From positions 4,402,001 through 4,466,000 of the forward strand of contig NC_016818.1 in the NCBI RefSeq assembly GCF_000241955.1: a DNA stretch of 64,000 nt, in the 5' to 3' direction. The notes under the pieces are model-generated. The model was not told where the DNA came from. It worked only from the letters and a program-made list of their open reading frames with translations, and searched no databases. The position numbers and the translations under genes are program-made. Every line of letters starts with the position of its first letter. The first letter of the stretch is position 1. The stretch comes from Rahnella aquatilis CIP 78.65 = ATCC 33071. GTDB lineage: Bacteria > Pseudomonadota > Gammaproteobacteria > Enterobacterales > Enterobacteriaceae. Below are positions 36,896 to 46,900 of this stretch, one piece after another.

Positions 36896-37816
36896 ATGAA
36901 TAACCCTTTCCATGCAGACGAAATCCTGGCGCAGGACATGGCGGGGTTTGATGTTTCCGCACACGGCATCCGCGATGCGATGCCGGAACAACACCGGCTG
37001 TTTTTCGCCGCGTTACCGTATTTGTTTATCTCGACGCTGGATGACCACGGCTGGCCAGTGGCGACTCTGCTGACCGGCCCCGCCGGTTTTATCCGCACGC
37101 CGGATGACACCCATTTGCGGGTGAACGCGCCAAGGCGGGCGGACGATCCGGCGCTGGCCGCCTTACAACCGGGGAAACAGATCGGCGGACTGGGGATCGA
37201 TTTTTCCAACCGGCGGCGTAACCGCGTGAACGGCAGGATCGGGCGCATGGATAAAAACCGCATTGAGATCGTCGTCGATCAGAGTTTTGGTAATTGTCCG
37301 CAGTATATTCAGGTTCGCAAACTTGCCGATGTGCCCGTCAGTTTGCCGCTGCCTGCGCGGGAGGATATGTCCGAACCGGATGCTGACGCCCGCGCACTGA
37401 TTGCCCGTGCCGATACGTTTTTTATCGCCAGCCACGCGCACGGCGGTGCCGATGTGTCGCATCGCGGCGGTCAGCCGGGGTTTGCGCATCTGGTGGGAAA
37501 CCGTTTGTGGGTGCCTGATTTTCGCGGTAACCGTTATATGAATACGCTGGGGAATTTACTGGCAGAACCGCGTGCGGCGCTGCTATTTATCGATTTTGAG
37601 AACGGTGATGTGTTGCATCTTCAGGGACACACGCAGATCCACTGGCAACCGGAAGATATTCCCGGTCCGGCGGGCGCAGAACGTTACTGGAGTCTGGACA
37701 TCACCCGCGCGTGGCGCTTTCGTGGCGCACTGCCGTGGCGGGCAGAGACGGCGGACTTCTCCTCTGCAACGCTCAGCAGCGGCAACTGGCCGGACAATCA
37801 GCGGCCAATTTCCTGA
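36896..37816 (+). CDS. Pyridoxamine 5'-phosphate oxidase-family flavoprotein
   Basis: A 306-residue protein with two PNPOx-like split-barrel parts (about 40-150 and 165-285). Segments FISTLDDHGWPVATLLTGP, FIASHAHGGADVSHRGGQPGF and RYMNTLGNLLAEPRAALLFIDF (cores) are typical of FMN-binding oxidoreductases of this superfamily. It is not PdxH: the fold is duplicated and it sits in a GST operon. Redox partner and substrate unknown. It overlaps yjbR tail-to-tail by 19 bp. Confidence 0.83.
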   Translation: MNNPFHADEILAQDMAGFDVSAHGIRDAMPEQHRLFFAALPYLFISTLDDHGWPVATLLTGPAGFIRTPDDTHLRVNAPRRADDPALAALQPGKQIGGLGIDFSNRRRNRVNGRIGRMDKNRIEIVVDQSFGNCPQYIQVRKLADVPVSLPLPAREDMSEPDADARALIARADTFFIASHAHGGADVSHRGGQPGFAHLVGNRLWVPDFRGNRYMNTLGNLLAEPRAALLFIDFENGDVLHLQGHTQIHWQPEDIPGPAGAERYWSLDITRAWRFRGALPWRAETADFSSATLSSGNWPDNQRPIS

Positions 37817-38151
37817 CGCACCGCCTCCGGCAGCCCGGATACCACCAGTTGGTAGGAGCCGTCGATCAAATAATAAAACTGAGAATCGGGCAGCGAGCCG
37901 TCGAGGAACACCGTATTCCAGTGCGCTTTGTTGAGATGATCGCCCGGCACAATATCCGGATGTGTTGCCCGTAATTGCTCTGCCAGCTCCGGGCTGGTTT
38001 TCAGCGAAATCGCCTCGCGGCCGTCAATTTCACACACCATGGCAAACATCGCGTCGCCCACTTTTACCTGATTAGCACCGCGCTGATTTTCAACACTTTG
38101 CTCCGCGCCGGGTTTTCCCATGCAATAGGTCAGCAATTCCGAACTGGTCAT
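37798..38151 (-). CDS. yjbR: MmcQ/YjbR-family DNA-binding-fold protein YjbR
   Basis: A 117-residue protein matching E. coli YjbR (118 residues) in family and position next to yjbQ. Typical segments are [13 protein letters not shown] at the start and [18 protein letters not shown] in the middle. The fold is a double-wing CyaY-like motif; function unproven. Its start overlaps the yjbQ stop by four bases. Confidence 0.9.
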   Translation of the reverse strand: MTSSELLTYCMGKPGAEQSVENQRGANQVKVGDAMFAMVCEIDGREAISLKTSPELAEQLRATHPDIVPGDHLNKAHWNTVFLDGSLPDSQFYYLIDGSYQLVVSGLPEAVRQEIGR

Positions 38152-38573
38152 GTTTGGATTTCTCCTTGTAATGTGATGACGATCCGGCGTTGTCCGCCGT
38201 CGATCCGATGTTCGCCCAGCCAGATCCCCTGCCAGGTGCCAAGCAGCAATCTTCCCCGGGAAACGGGCAGCACTAATGATGCGCCTAACAGCGACGACTT
38301 AATGTGACCCGGCATGTCATCGCGGCCTTCGTAATCATGCTCGTAAGGCGCGTTTTCCGGCACGGTGCGCATGAAATGTTGTTCCATGTCGTAGCGCACG
38401 GTCGGGTCACAATTCTCATTGAGCGTCAGCGACGCAGAAGTGTGCTGGATAAATAAATGCACCAGCCCGGTTTGTACTTCATGCAGACGGTCAATTTTGC
38501 TGACCACTTCATCGGTGATCAGATGAAAGCCCCGCGCTTTTGCGCCGAGCGTAATAGTTTGCTGATGCCACAT
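38148..38573 (-). CDS. yjbQ: UPF0047 family protein YjbQ
   Basis: A 141-residue UPF0047 protein, collinear with E. coli YjbQ. The conserved [30 protein letters not shown] and [13 protein letters not shown] segments hold the conserved His/Asp/Cys residues. E. coli YjbQ was shown to have weak thiamine-phosphate synthase-like activity; its role is unclear. Start ATG 38573 follows GGAAAG. Coupled to yjbR. Confidence 0.92.
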   Translation of the reverse strand: MWHQQTITLGAKARGFHLITDEVVSKIDRLHEVQTGLVHLFIQHTSASLTLNENCDPTVRYDMEQHFMRTVPENAPYEHDYEGRDDMPGHIKSSLLGASLVLPVSRGRLLLGTWQGIWLGEHRIDGGQRRIVITLQGEIQT

Positions 38574-38676
38574 ATGTCTTTCCATATCCTTTCAGCCGTA
38601 AATTCAACTGTAGTAAGTGTGCAGCAACATGACGAAAAATAAAGGCGGAAGACGTAAAGAGCCGTAAAGGCGGGAA

Positions 38677-38717
38677 AGGTCGCCACACGACCGGTTCACC
38701 GTGGCGACCTGTTTTTT
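38677..38717. other. 10-bp hairpin downstream of yihO
   Basis: AGGTCGCCAC (38677-38686) pairs with GTGGCGACCT (38701-38710). The T-run (GTTTTTTATT) follows on the plus strand, where no gene precedes it; on the minus strand, where yihO ends, the run is weak (TTTCCC). It may still end the yih operon. Confidence 0.5.
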
Positions 38718-40131
38718 ATTGTGTGGCGGCGGAAAGATTGCTTTTTTCGGCCCGCGTTTCAGATGCGGGGGCTTTTTTGCGCCGGGCGATTTCTTCAATA
38801 ATTTTCGCGAAACGTGCTTCGTTCAGCTGATAAAAGAGACCCATGATGATGGCGGCGCTCACAGCCAGTAAACAGGGCCAGATAAAAATCAGCTGGCGCA
38901 AACCGAGTAAGGTCGCGCTCCCCTGCACCGCATTCGGGATATAACCGATTTGCGTCAGCATAATTCCCGGCAGGAAACCGGCGAGCGCGGCAGATATTTT
39001 TCGTGAAAAGGTATAACCGGTATACACCGAGCCTTCGGCACGAATACCGGTTTTCCATTCGCCGTAATCCACGGTATCCGGCACCAGCGCCCAGTTCAGG
39101 CTGTTGACAAAGGCGGTGCCAAAGAATGCCATGCAGGAAAACAGCACAAAGGTTAACGAGCTGTTTCCCCAGAGGAAATTAAGCATATCGCCTGTCGCCC
39201 ACAGCAGTAATCCGCCCAGATACACCTGCTTTTTGCCAAACCGTTTCACGCAGCCCGGCACCAGAAAGACACCGACCAGAATACAGCCCATGCTGAAAAA
39301 ACCCATCCACGACAGCAGATGAATATCGTTGAGGACGTACTGCGTGTAATACACCTGGATCGCCAGTTTGATGTTAAACGCCGCCAGCGTACACAGGTTA
39401 GCGAGGCACAGCACCAGCAACGGCGGATTGCGAAAAATGGCGCGAAACGACCGCAGGATGCCGGATTTATGCCCCGCTGGCGTGAGTTCAACGTAACGTT
39501 CCCGCACGCCGCGATAGCACCAGCCCATACACAAAATGCCGCAGGTAGCGAAAATCAGCGCGGCGGAGAAATACCCCACCGACGGTGAAGCGCCGAACAA
39601 CGCCTGTACCGGCATAAACCCGACGGTACACAACAATAATCCGAACGTAGCACCGCCCTGCCGCCAGGCTGCCAGCTGTGCCCGTTCGTGCGGATTTTTG
39701 GTGATAGCGGGCACCATCGCGCCGTACGAACAGTTCATCAGGCTGTAGAACAAGCCGAACAACATAAACAGTACGGTGGCGAGCGCCGTTTTCACCGGCA
39801 GACCGAAATCATTGGCCATAAACTGCGCCGTCGCCACCAGCCCGACCGGCACGGAGGCATACAAAATGAACGGTCTGAACTTACCCCGCGTACCAATATG
39901 ACGACGGGAATCAAGTAACACGCCGGTCAGCATATCGGTGAACGCGGTGAAAAACTTCGCCACCAGGAAGATGATGCCGCCATAAAACGCCGGCATGCCC
40001 AGCTCATCGGTATAAAACTTCAGGAGATACAGCGTCCCGATACATAACATCAGGTTCGAGCCAAAATCGCCCATTCCATAGGCGCACTTCTCACGCAACG
40101 TCAGCGGATCAGGGTGATGAAAATCCTTCAT
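38716..40131 (-). CDS. yihO: Putative sulfoquinovose importer YihO (GPH family)
   Basis: A 471-residue inner-membrane glycoside-pentoside-hexuronide:cation symporter with about 12 helices. MGDFGSNLMLCIGTLYLLKF and the loop DSRRHIGTRGKFRPF match E. coli YihO, and the position at the 3' end of the yih operon is the same. It is proposed to bring sulfoquinovose or its glyceryl glycoside into the cell. It is a close paralogue of yihP immediately upstream (46 bp away). Direction of transport is assigned by analogy to E. coli. Confidence 0.9.
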   Translation of the reverse strand: MKDFHHPDPLTLREKCAYGMGDFGSNLMLCIGTLYLLKFYTDELGMPAFYGGIIFLVAKFFTAFTDMLTGVLLDSRRHIGTRGKFRPFILYASVPVGLVATAQFMANDFGLPVKTALATVLFMLFGLFYSLMNCSYGAMVPAITKNPHERAQLAAWRQGGATFGLLLCTVGFMPVQALFGASPSVGYFSAALIFATCGILCMGWCYRGVRERYVELTPAGHKSGILRSFRAIFRNPPLLVLCLANLCTLAAFNIKLAIQVYYTQYVLNDIHLLSWMGFFSMGCILVGVFLVPGCVKRFGKKQVYLGGLLLWATGDMLNFLWGNSSLTFVLFSCMAFFGTAFVNSLNWALVPDTVDYGEWKTGIRAEGSVYTGYTFSRKISAALAGFLPGIMLTQIGYIPNAVQGSATLLGLRQLIFIWPCLLAVSAAIIMGLFYQLNEARFAKIIEEIARRKKAPASETRAEKSNLSAATQ

Positions 40132-40177
40132 AGGCGATCCTCAAAACGCCCCGCAGGGCGCTGTTACAGTGAATGCA

Positions 40178-41563
40178 TTAGGCCGTCTGCTTACGCTGCT
40201 CAATTTCCGCAACGATGCGCACGTACATTTTCTCGTTGAGGTTATAGAAACAGCCCATCGCCACGATGGTGATTGCCGCCAGCGCGCAGGGATAAATGAA
40301 GATCAACTGACGCAGCCCTTCCTGCGTATCCGCTGACTGCACCACGTTAGGCACATAGCCGATTTGCGTCAGCATCAGACCGGGGAAGAACCCCGCCAGG
40401 GCCTGCGACACTTTGCGAAAGAAGGTGAAACCGGTGTAAACCGTGCCTTCCGAACGCACACCAGTACGCCACTCGCCGTATTCCACCGTGTCGGACACCA
40501 GCGCCCAGTTGAGGCTGTTGACGAACGCCGATCCGAAGAACGCCAGACAGGAGAACCCGACGAAGCTGACCGAGCCGCTGCCATAGAAGTAGTTGAGGAT
40601 GTCGCCGACAATCCACAGTGCCAGACCGCCGATATACACTTTTTTCTTGCCGAATCGCCGCACGGCAGCGGGCATCAGGAACACGCCGATGAAAATGCAC
40701 CCCATGCTGAAAAAGCCCATGCAGGAGAGCAGGATCGGATCGTTGAGCACGTACTGCGTGTAATACACCTGGATCGCCAGTTTGACGTTGAACGCCCCCA
40801 GCGTGCAGAGATTGGCGATGCACAGAATGAACAGCGGACGGTTACCGGCAATCGCCCGGAATGACTGCAACAGCCCCGGTTTTTGCGTGTGACTGACAGG
40901 CTGCGCGTCCACATAACGCTCTTTTACCCCGGCATAACACAGCCACATAAACAGCAACCCCACCAGCGAGAACAGCGTCGCGGCAAAAATATAACTGCGC
41001 TGCGAACTGCCTTCCAGCAGATTCATCACGGGCACAAAACCGACAGTGCACAGCAGTAATCCCAGCGTGGCACCGCCCTGCCGCCACGCTGCGAGTGATG
41101 CCCGCTCGTCCGGATTTTTAGTGATGGCAGGCACCATCGCGCCATAAGAACAATTCATCATGCTGAAAAATAATCCATACAGCATGAAGAGCAGCGTTGC
41201 CACCACGGTTTTACCGGTGATCTCCAGCGGCGTGCCGACGAAATTGGCGACCGCCAGCAAAGTGACCGGAAACGCGGCGTATAACACGAAGGGGCGGAAT
41301 TTGCCCTTTGGCCCGATTTTACGGCGTGAATCCAGCATGATGCCGGTGCCCATATCGGTAAATGCAGTGAAGAATTTGGCGATCAGAAAAATAATGCCGC
41401 CGTAGGTGCCCGGCAGACCGAGCACGTCAGTGTAAAATTTCAGCAGGTACAGCGTGCCGATATCAAGCAAGATATTGGAGCCTAAATCGCCCATCCCGTA
41501 GGCCAGTTTTTCCCTGAACGGCAGGCGCAGGGTCGCAGGGTTTTCCGGTGTTGTCTGACTCAT
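40178..41563 (-). CDS. yihP: GPH-family transporter YihP (putative dihydroxypropanesulfonate exporter)
   Basis: A 461-residue paralogue of YihO, the same length as E. coli YihP and with the same N-terminus pattern (TLRLPFREKLAYGMGDLGSN). It is proposed to export 2,3-dihydroxypropane-1-sulfonate, the end product of sulfoglycolysis. ATG 41563 is preceded by GGAG. 56 bp separate it from yihQ. Confidence 0.9.
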   Translation of the reverse strand: MSQTTPENPATLRLPFREKLAYGMGDLGSNILLDIGTLYLLKFYTDVLGLPGTYGGIIFLIAKFFTAFTDMGTGIMLDSRRKIGPKGKFRPFVLYAAFPVTLLAVANFVGTPLEITGKTVVATLLFMLYGLFFSMMNCSYGAMVPAITKNPDERASLAAWRQGGATLGLLLCTVGFVPVMNLLEGSSQRSYIFAATLFSLVGLLFMWLCYAGVKERYVDAQPVSHTQKPGLLQSFRAIAGNRPLFILCIANLCTLGAFNVKLAIQVYYTQYVLNDPILLSCMGFFSMGCIFIGVFLMPAAVRRFGKKKVYIGGLALWIVGDILNYFYGSGSVSFVGFSCLAFFGSAFVNSLNWALVSDTVEYGEWRTGVRSEGTVYTGFTFFRKVSQALAGFFPGLMLTQIGYVPNVVQSADTQEGLRQLIFIYPCALAAITIVAMGCFYNLNEKMYVRIVAEIEQRKQTA

Positions 41564-41619
41564 TATTATTCTCCTTCAGCCACCGGGGCGATGTCTTCAA
41601 CCCCGGTGGCTGAGCCTGA

Positions 41620-43656
41620 TCAGAGGTGACGTAATTCGCCGAACAACGCTGCCCACTCGCTGTCTGCACGATAAAAGACCGGCGGCTGACCCAGCGGCGC
41701 GGTCACCGTGATATCCCCGCCGTGATACGTTTCGCCGGTCCAGGCATGGATCCACGTATCCTGCGGCAGATACAGCGACCACTCGCTGCGCCCCTCTTCA
41801 TGCACCGGTGCCACCAGCAGATCGCGGCCAAACAGGTACTGGTATTTCAGCGTGTAGGTGCGGGCATCGTCTTCGTAATGCAGGAATAACGGACGCATCA
41901 CCGGTAAACCGCTCTGGCTGTTTTGCCTGACGGCCTGCCGGATATACGGCTTGAGATGGGTGAACACGCCAGTCATGCGGGCGAAATGCGCAATGGTTTC
42001 GGCATCGCCGTCAAACTGCCAGTTATCCCCCGGACGGTTGCCTTCGTGGGTGCGCATCATCGGCGTGAAAGCGCTGAAATCGCACCAGTGCAGCAGCAGT
42101 TCTTTGCTGCGTTTCATGTCGAACAGCGTGGTATAACCGCCGATGTCGCTGTGATGCAGACCGTGGCCGCTCATCGCCAGCGACAACGCCGCCGGGATCA
42201 CCGAGGCCAGCCCGTCGTCCAGGCTCCAGTCAACGTTCTGATCGCCCGCCCACATCATCGTCGAATACTTCTGGCTGCCGGTGTATCCGGCGCGCATAAA
42301 GAACAGCACCTCGCCGAGTTTGCCGGTTTCCTGCAAGGCTTCGTAGTTACACTTCGCCCACAGTGCAGGCCAGGCGTTATGCATAATTTCCGCGCTGACG
42401 CCGTTATGCAGGAAAGTGTCAGTCGGCAGATATTCGCCAAAATCCGCCATCCAGCCGCCACATCCCAGCTCAATCAGGTTCTTTTTGATGACGTTTTTGA
42501 ACCAGTCATAGGCAGCGGGATTTGTCAGATCGACCACGCCTGCGTAGAACTCGCCGAACTCAACGTGATAATCACCACCGCAGACATCTTTGGTCAGATA
42601 ACCTTTTTCTGAGGCTTCGGCACACAAATCCCGATCACTGGCGACGTAAGGATTGATGTAAGAAAGGAACTGCACGCCCTCTTCTTTCCACTGAGGAATA
42701 CGCTGGTCGAGTTGCGGATACAGCTCACTGTTCCACTTCCAGTTCCACATCACGCGTTTGCCGAATGAGGTCATGCGGATACCGGACCAGTCCTGCGCCC
42801 AGATGCCGTTGACCCTCACGCCGCCTTCGCGCATCACGTCGAGTTTTTGCTGGCAAGCTTCCGTGCCGCCCTGAATACCCAGCGTCACGCCGTCGTACAC
42901 CCAGTCCGGCAATTCCGGCTGGCGGCCTAACAGCGCGGTAAGTTTTTCCAGCAGGCTGATATAGTCGTCGGCGCATTCAAAACGCAGCGTGGCGTTATCT
43001 TCCCGCAAGGCCAGTTCGTGGTATTCCGGCGCGCTGAAATCGAAATTCATATAGCCGCTGTTTTCAACATGGCAGTAGAACTTCTGCGTGCTGACAAAGG
43101 TCGGCTGCGGGAAGAAGGTCCAGTAATAGTCGCCGCCTGCATTCTCTTTACAGTCGGCCTGCCAGGTGACATAGGTCTGTTTGTTGCGCCCGACGCCCTG
43201 TTCGCTGGTCCACAGCGGGAAAGGTTTGCCGCGCAAATCAAAGTAAGAGAACTGTTCGCCGCAGCCGTATATATGATCTTCTGGCTGTGCCGCCAGCCGC
43301 AGCCAGATGCGGTTATGAGCGCGGTTATCGTTGTGCAATGTCAGTTGCAAACGCCCGCTGTCATCGGTGCCGACCACCAGCGTCGCGCTGAACGTATCGC
43401 TCCGGCTGAAATGCACTTTCCACCCTGCAGGCTGCGCGGTGATACTGACATCCGTCAGCGCGACCTTTTCATTCAGGCGATCTTTAATACTGAAATTGCC
43501 GCGGAACATCTCGATATCCGCCTCGCCGCCGCCAATCCATAAACACGGCGCTTGCGCGGTATGGCGTAAAATCAGGCGCTGCTGATAAATCAGCGAAAAT
43601 TCATTGTTACCGGTGATAAATTCAATCTGAGTATTTTTATTTTGTAGGGTACTCAT
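41620..43656 (-). CDS. yihQ: Sulfoquinovosidase YihQ (glycoside hydrolase family 31)
   Basis: Cleaves sulfoquinovosyl glycosides to free sulfoquinovose. 678 residues, as in E. coli, and residue numbers coincide. The nucleophile Asp405 lies in WMADFGEYL and the acid/base Asp472 in WAGDQNVDW. The sulfonate-recognition residues Gln288, Arg301, Trp304 (AQDWSGIR...GKRVMW) and Tyr508 (DIGGY) are all intact, so sulfoquinovoside specificity is well supported. Start ATG 43656 follows GGAGA; the frame is open upstream into yihS but without similarity. Only 17 bp separate it from yihS, where E. coli has yihR. Confidence 0.96.
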   Translation of the reverse strand: MSTLQNKNTQIEFITGNNEFSLIYQQRLILRHTAQAPCLWIGGGEADIEMFRGNFSIKDRLNEKVALTDVSITAQPAGWKVHFSRSDTFSATLVVGTDDSGRLQLTLHNDNRAHNRIWLRLAAQPEDHIYGCGEQFSYFDLRGKPFPLWTSEQGVGRNKQTYVTWQADCKENAGGDYYWTFFPQPTFVSTQKFYCHVENSGYMNFDFSAPEYHELALREDNATLRFECADDYISLLEKLTALLGRQPELPDWVYDGVTLGIQGGTEACQQKLDVMREGGVRVNGIWAQDWSGIRMTSFGKRVMWNWKWNSELYPQLDQRIPQWKEEGVQFLSYINPYVASDRDLCAEASEKGYLTKDVCGGDYHVEFGEFYAGVVDLTNPAAYDWFKNVIKKNLIELGCGGWMADFGEYLPTDTFLHNGVSAEIMHNAWPALWAKCNYEALQETGKLGEVLFFMRAGYTGSQKYSTMMWAGDQNVDWSLDDGLASVIPAALSLAMSGHGLHHSDIGGYTTLFDMKRSKELLLHWCDFSAFTPMMRTHEGNRPGDNWQFDGDAETIAHFARMTGVFTHLKPYIRQAVRQNSQSGLPVMRPLFLHYEDDARTYTLKYQYLFGRDLLVAPVHEEGRSEWSLYLPQDTWIHAWTGETYHGGDITVTAPLGQPPVFYRADSEWAALFGELRHL

Positions 43657-43673
43657 GATGGTCTCCGTTATTT

Positions 43674-44915
43674 TTATTTTGCATTGATGTCCAGCAGACC
43701 GGCGGCCACGGCCGGTGCCAGCCCCGGCGCCAGCGGCAGGCGCGGGATCACCAGACAATGCAGGAGATGATAAATATCCTGTTTGCCATCCCAGACTTTG
43801 GTGGTGACTTTATTGTTGGTATCCAGCTCCTGCCACCAGGAGCCATTTTCATAGTCCATCAGATATTTCACGCAGTAATCCCACCAGGTCTGATACCAGG
43901 TTTCGTATTGCGCCTCGCCGGTCACGCAGTGCAGCGCATACGCGGTGCCCATCGCCTCAACAATGGGCCAGCGCACCCGCTCACGCACAATAGGTTTACC
44001 GTCCCAGTCAACGGAATAGACAAAACCGTCCGCGCCGTCCGCTGCCCAGGCATCGCGGATTGTGGCGTGGAACAACCCTTTGGCATCTTCCAGCAGCCAG
44101 GCCGGAGGCGTTTCAAAACGGGCCTCCAGCGCGGCATGAAGATGCAACATCAGGCGTCCCCATTCGATCCAATGCCCCGGCGTGCCACCGTAAGCGCGGA
44201 AACGGTGCGCCGGATTATCTTTGTTGTAATCGCGGATCGGGTTCCACTGCGTATCAAAATGCTCATTGACCCGGTATTCACCGCGCCGGGCGACGTCATG
44301 AATAATCACCGAGGCAATTCTCAGTGCGCGATCCAGCCATTTGCGCTCGTGCGTGACATCGTAGACGATCAGGAAAGCTTCGACGGCGTGCATGTTGGCA
44401 TTGCCGCCGCGATAGGCTTCGGTTTCGCTGAACGCTTCATCCCACGACTCCAGACACATCTGTTCGTCTTCACTCCAGAAGTATTTTTCGATCACGCCGA
44501 TGGCCTGATCGAGTAACGCTCTGGCCTCAGGATGGCCGGTGGTGACGGCGCTGGCCGCGCCCAGCAAAACGAAGAAATGCTGATAGCCTTGTTTCGAGGC
44601 ATCCACCACGCCTTCGTCGTTTACGCAGGCATACCAGCCGCCGTGCTGTTTATCCGCCAGTGCGCCGTTAAGGGCGCAGATGCCGTGATCCACCAGCGCA
44701 TAAGCGCCGGGGCGCCCCATGCCTGCGGCAACGGAATAGACGTGCAGCATGCGGGCAGTGATCCACAAATGGGTGCCCATATCGGCCCGCACTTGTCCGT
44801 TATTGCCCAGCCAGCCAAAGCCGGTGGGCACAGCAGCATTTTTGCCAAAATCGAAGATCCGGTCGGTTTCCTGTTCAAGCCAGCGGTGGTGGCTCATCGT
44901 GTTAAACCATTTCAT
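43674..44915 (-). CDS. yihS: Sulfoquinovose isomerase YihS
   Basis: Interconverts sulfoquinovose and sulfofructose, the first step after glycoside cleavage. 413 residues, the E. coli length. The catalytic histidines His248 (GTPGHWIEW) and His383 (QDIYHLLHC), along with Arg55 and His176, are conserved at the same positions as in YihS of the AGE/YihS (N-acylglucosamine 2-epimerase) superfamily. 15 bp follow the yihT stop, so it is in one operon. With no yihR mutarotase gene in this cluster, it may take the anomer released directly. Confidence 0.95.
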   Translation of the reverse strand: MKWFNTMSHHRWLEQETDRIFDFGKNAAVPTGFGWLGNNGQVRADMGTHLWITARMLHVYSVAAGMGRPGAYALVDHGICALNGALADKQHGGWYACVNDEGVVDASKQGYQHFFVLLGAASAVTTGHPEARALLDQAIGVIEKYFWSEDEQMCLESWDEAFSETEAYRGGNANMHAVEAFLIVYDVTHERKWLDRALRIASVIIHDVARRGEYRVNEHFDTQWNPIRDYNKDNPAHRFRAYGGTPGHWIEWGRLMLHLHAALEARFETPPAWLLEDAKGLFHATIRDAWAADGADGFVYSVDWDGKPIVRERVRWPIVEAMGTAYALHCVTGEAQYETWYQTWWDYCVKYLMDYENGSWWQELDTNNKVTTKVWDGKQDIYHLLHCLVIPRLPLAPGLAPAVAAGLLDINAK

Positions 44916-44930
44916 TTTCCACTCCTTTTG

Positions 44931-45809
44931 TTAGCGGCGGCGGGCCATCATCTCGTCCACAATGTCGCCCAGACGCTGCAATTTTGGCGCGGAGACATCC
45001 CTGAGCATGAGTCCGGTATCAGGTAAACCAACCACGGATGACCAGACCGCGCGGCCCGCAAGGAAGCCGGACGCGCCCGCTGTCATGGCGACGCTGACCG
45101 CACGCGGGAAGAGTTTTTCATCAACGCCGGAGGAGAGGATCACCCACGGCATATGAATGTGTTCATTGAGGTGTTGTGATGCCTTCAGCAATTCAGCCTG
45201 CGTCCCGCGTCCGCTGAGGGGCATTTCGACTTTATAAAGATCAGCGCCGCTGTCGCCGAGCTCTTTCGCGGCGTCGACAATCGCCTGTTCACGGTCAAAT
45301 TTATCGCCACGACGCGGCGGCCTGACCACTGGCTCGATAATGCTCAGTAATCCGTGCGCATGGCAGCGCTGATTAAATTCTTTCACCATTTCCAGACGCT
45401 GTTGCGGGTCTTCATCGCTGCGCCACAGCACCAGTAATTTCAGCGCCTTGCCGCCGTTTTCCCGCACCTGTTGCGGATCCACATTTTTATCGATCACCAC
45501 GCTGTCCACCGGAATGCCGTTGCCGGGGATAAATTCGTCAGCCGCGACAATCATGGCGCAGTTTTGCGCAATGGCCTGCTGGTCAACAATCTGGCGATAA
45601 CAGAACTGCTGATCGACCAGAATCGCCGAGGCGTACGGCGATAAAATCCGCGCAGCATTGATTTTAAAATCGGTCAGCACCTGATCGGCGACCGGGGCTT
45701 TCGCGCCCGCGGCCACGAACATTAAGCGCATCGCTTCACGCTGATCGACCGCCAGCATGGCGAAGCCGCCGGACGGACGGGTGATATCGTTAAGGCTGTA
45801 ATGAGTCAT
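44931..45809 (-). CDS. yihT: Sulfofructose-1-phosphate aldolase YihT
   Basis: Splits 6-deoxy-6-sulfofructose 1-phosphate into dihydroxyacetone phosphate and sulfolactaldehyde. 292 residues, as in E. coli. It is a class I LacD-like aldolase with the Schiff-base Lys193 in ADLYKVEMP, and the phosphate-binding region around SSGVDEKLF and FLAGRAVW. Positions agree with the E. coli enzyme. Lies 22 bp after yihU. Confidence 0.95.
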   Translation of the reverse strand: MTHYSLNDITRPSGGFAMLAVDQREAMRLMFVAAGAKAPVADQVLTDFKINAARILSPYASAILVDQQFCYRQIVDQQAIAQNCAMIVAADEFIPGNGIPVDSVVIDKNVDPQQVRENGGKALKLLVLWRSDEDPQQRLEMVKEFNQRCHAHGLLSIIEPVVRPPRRGDKFDREQAIVDAAKELGDSGADLYKVEMPLSGRGTQAELLKASQHLNEHIHMPWVILSSGVDEKLFPRAVSVAMTAGASGFLAGRAVWSSVVGLPDTGLMLRDVSAPKLQRLGDIVDEMMARRR

Positions 45810-45831
45810 TCAACTTTCCTTGGTTAAGGCG

Positions 45832-46728
45832 TTACGGATGTGTTTTCTGAGCCAGACCGGCGCTGGTGCGCACCTGCTCGAGAATGGCGGTCCAGTCCTG
45901 ACGCCCGCGCCCGGCGGCACGCGCCTGGTTGTACACTTCGCGGGAAGCCGCACCGAGCGGCATCGGCACATGCAACTGGTTGGCGACGTCCAGCGCGATA
46001 CCGAGATCTTTATGGGCGAGGTCAATCATGAAGGCCGGTGACAGATCGCCTTTCAGCACTTTGTTCGGCCATGACGTCGTGAAGTGGCCTTTTCCGGCCG
46101 GTGTGCCGCTCATCACCTGCAGCGCCACATCGAAAGAGAGATCCAGTGCCTCGCACAGCACGGCGGCTTCGGCGGAGAGCGCATTCAGGGCAATGCTCAT
46201 GTAGTTATTGATCAGTTTGACGCGGATCCCTTTGCCCGGCCCGCCCGCATTGATCAGCTCTGACCCCATCGCCATCAGCACCGGCGTCGCACGCTCAACC
46301 TGTTCCTGCGTACCGCCAGCCAGCAGCAGTAATGTCCCCGCTTCGGCGTGATCGGAGGTTCTGCCCACCGGCACATCCATCAGGCTGAAGCCTTTTTCGT
46401 GCATCTGTGCGATCAGCGAGTCGGTTTGTAACGGGTGAATGGTCGACATATCGATCACCAGTGCCGACGGATTCAGGGTTTCGCAAATGCCGTCGCGGCC
46501 AAAAAGCACATCGCGCACCAGATCACCGTTGGGCAGCATGGTGATGACAAATTCTGCGCCCTCCGCCGCCTCTGCCGCGCTCCTGCTGCCTGCTGCGCCC
46601 TGACGTACAAGCGATGCCACCGCCTGCGGATTAAGATCGAACACCGCTAACCGGTGCCCCTGTTTAATCAGATTGGTCGCCATCGGCGCGCCCATTTGCC
46701 CCAGGCCAATAAATGCCACGTTTGCCAT
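45832..46728 (-). CDS. yihU: Sulfolactaldehyde reductase YihU
   Basis: NADH-dependent reduction of 3-sulfolactaldehyde to 2,3-dihydroxypropane-1-sulfonate. 298 residues (E. coli 298). It belongs to the beta-hydroxyacid dehydrogenase family with the Rossmann motif GLGQMGAPM (residues 7-15), the substrate motif [16 protein letters not shown] and catalytic Lys in [11 protein letters not shown]. Start ATG 46728 follows GGAGAG; the frame runs upstream without similarity. First gene of the leftward yih operon, divergent from yihV. Confidence 0.95.
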   Translation of the reverse strand: MANVAFIGLGQMGAPMATNLIKQGHRLAVFDLNPQAVASLVRQGAAGSRSAAEAAEGAEFVITMLPNGDLVRDVLFGRDGICETLNPSALVIDMSTIHPLQTDSLIAQMHEKGFSLMDVPVGRTSDHAEAGTLLLLAGGTQEQVERATPVLMAMGSELINAGGPGKGIRVKLINNYMSIALNALSAEAAVLCEALDLSFDVALQVMSGTPAGKGHFTTSWPNKVLKGDLSPAFMIDLAHKDLGIALDVANQLHVPMPLGAASREVYNQARAAGRGRQDWTAILEQVRTSAGLAQKTHP

Positions 46729-46900
46729 GCGTCTCTCCTTTGTGCTGATCAGGCATGTCACTTTGTGATAATCAGTGGTGTCTTTGTTTGTCGTTTTTTG
46801 ATCGTATTTGTAATTTAAGGTCAAAAAATTGACAGCCATCACTTTTTTAACAATTCGCTAAATTAAAATAACCTCATCAAAATACGCTTAAGGAATAGCC
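46729..46900. promoter_or_regulatory. yihU-yihV divergent regulatory region
   Basis: 172 bp between divergent starts; it must hold both promoters. A 14-bp inverted repeat GTCAAAAAATTGAC (46820-46833) and AT-rich stretches are candidate binding sites for the DeoR-type regulator encoded by yihW, which binds this intergenic region in E. coli. Exact promoters are not clear. Confidence 0.55.

Noticed and set aside
38677..38717. Plus-strand intrinsic terminator near yihO
   Set aside because: The T-run is on the strand with no upstream gene, so I list it only as a hairpin.
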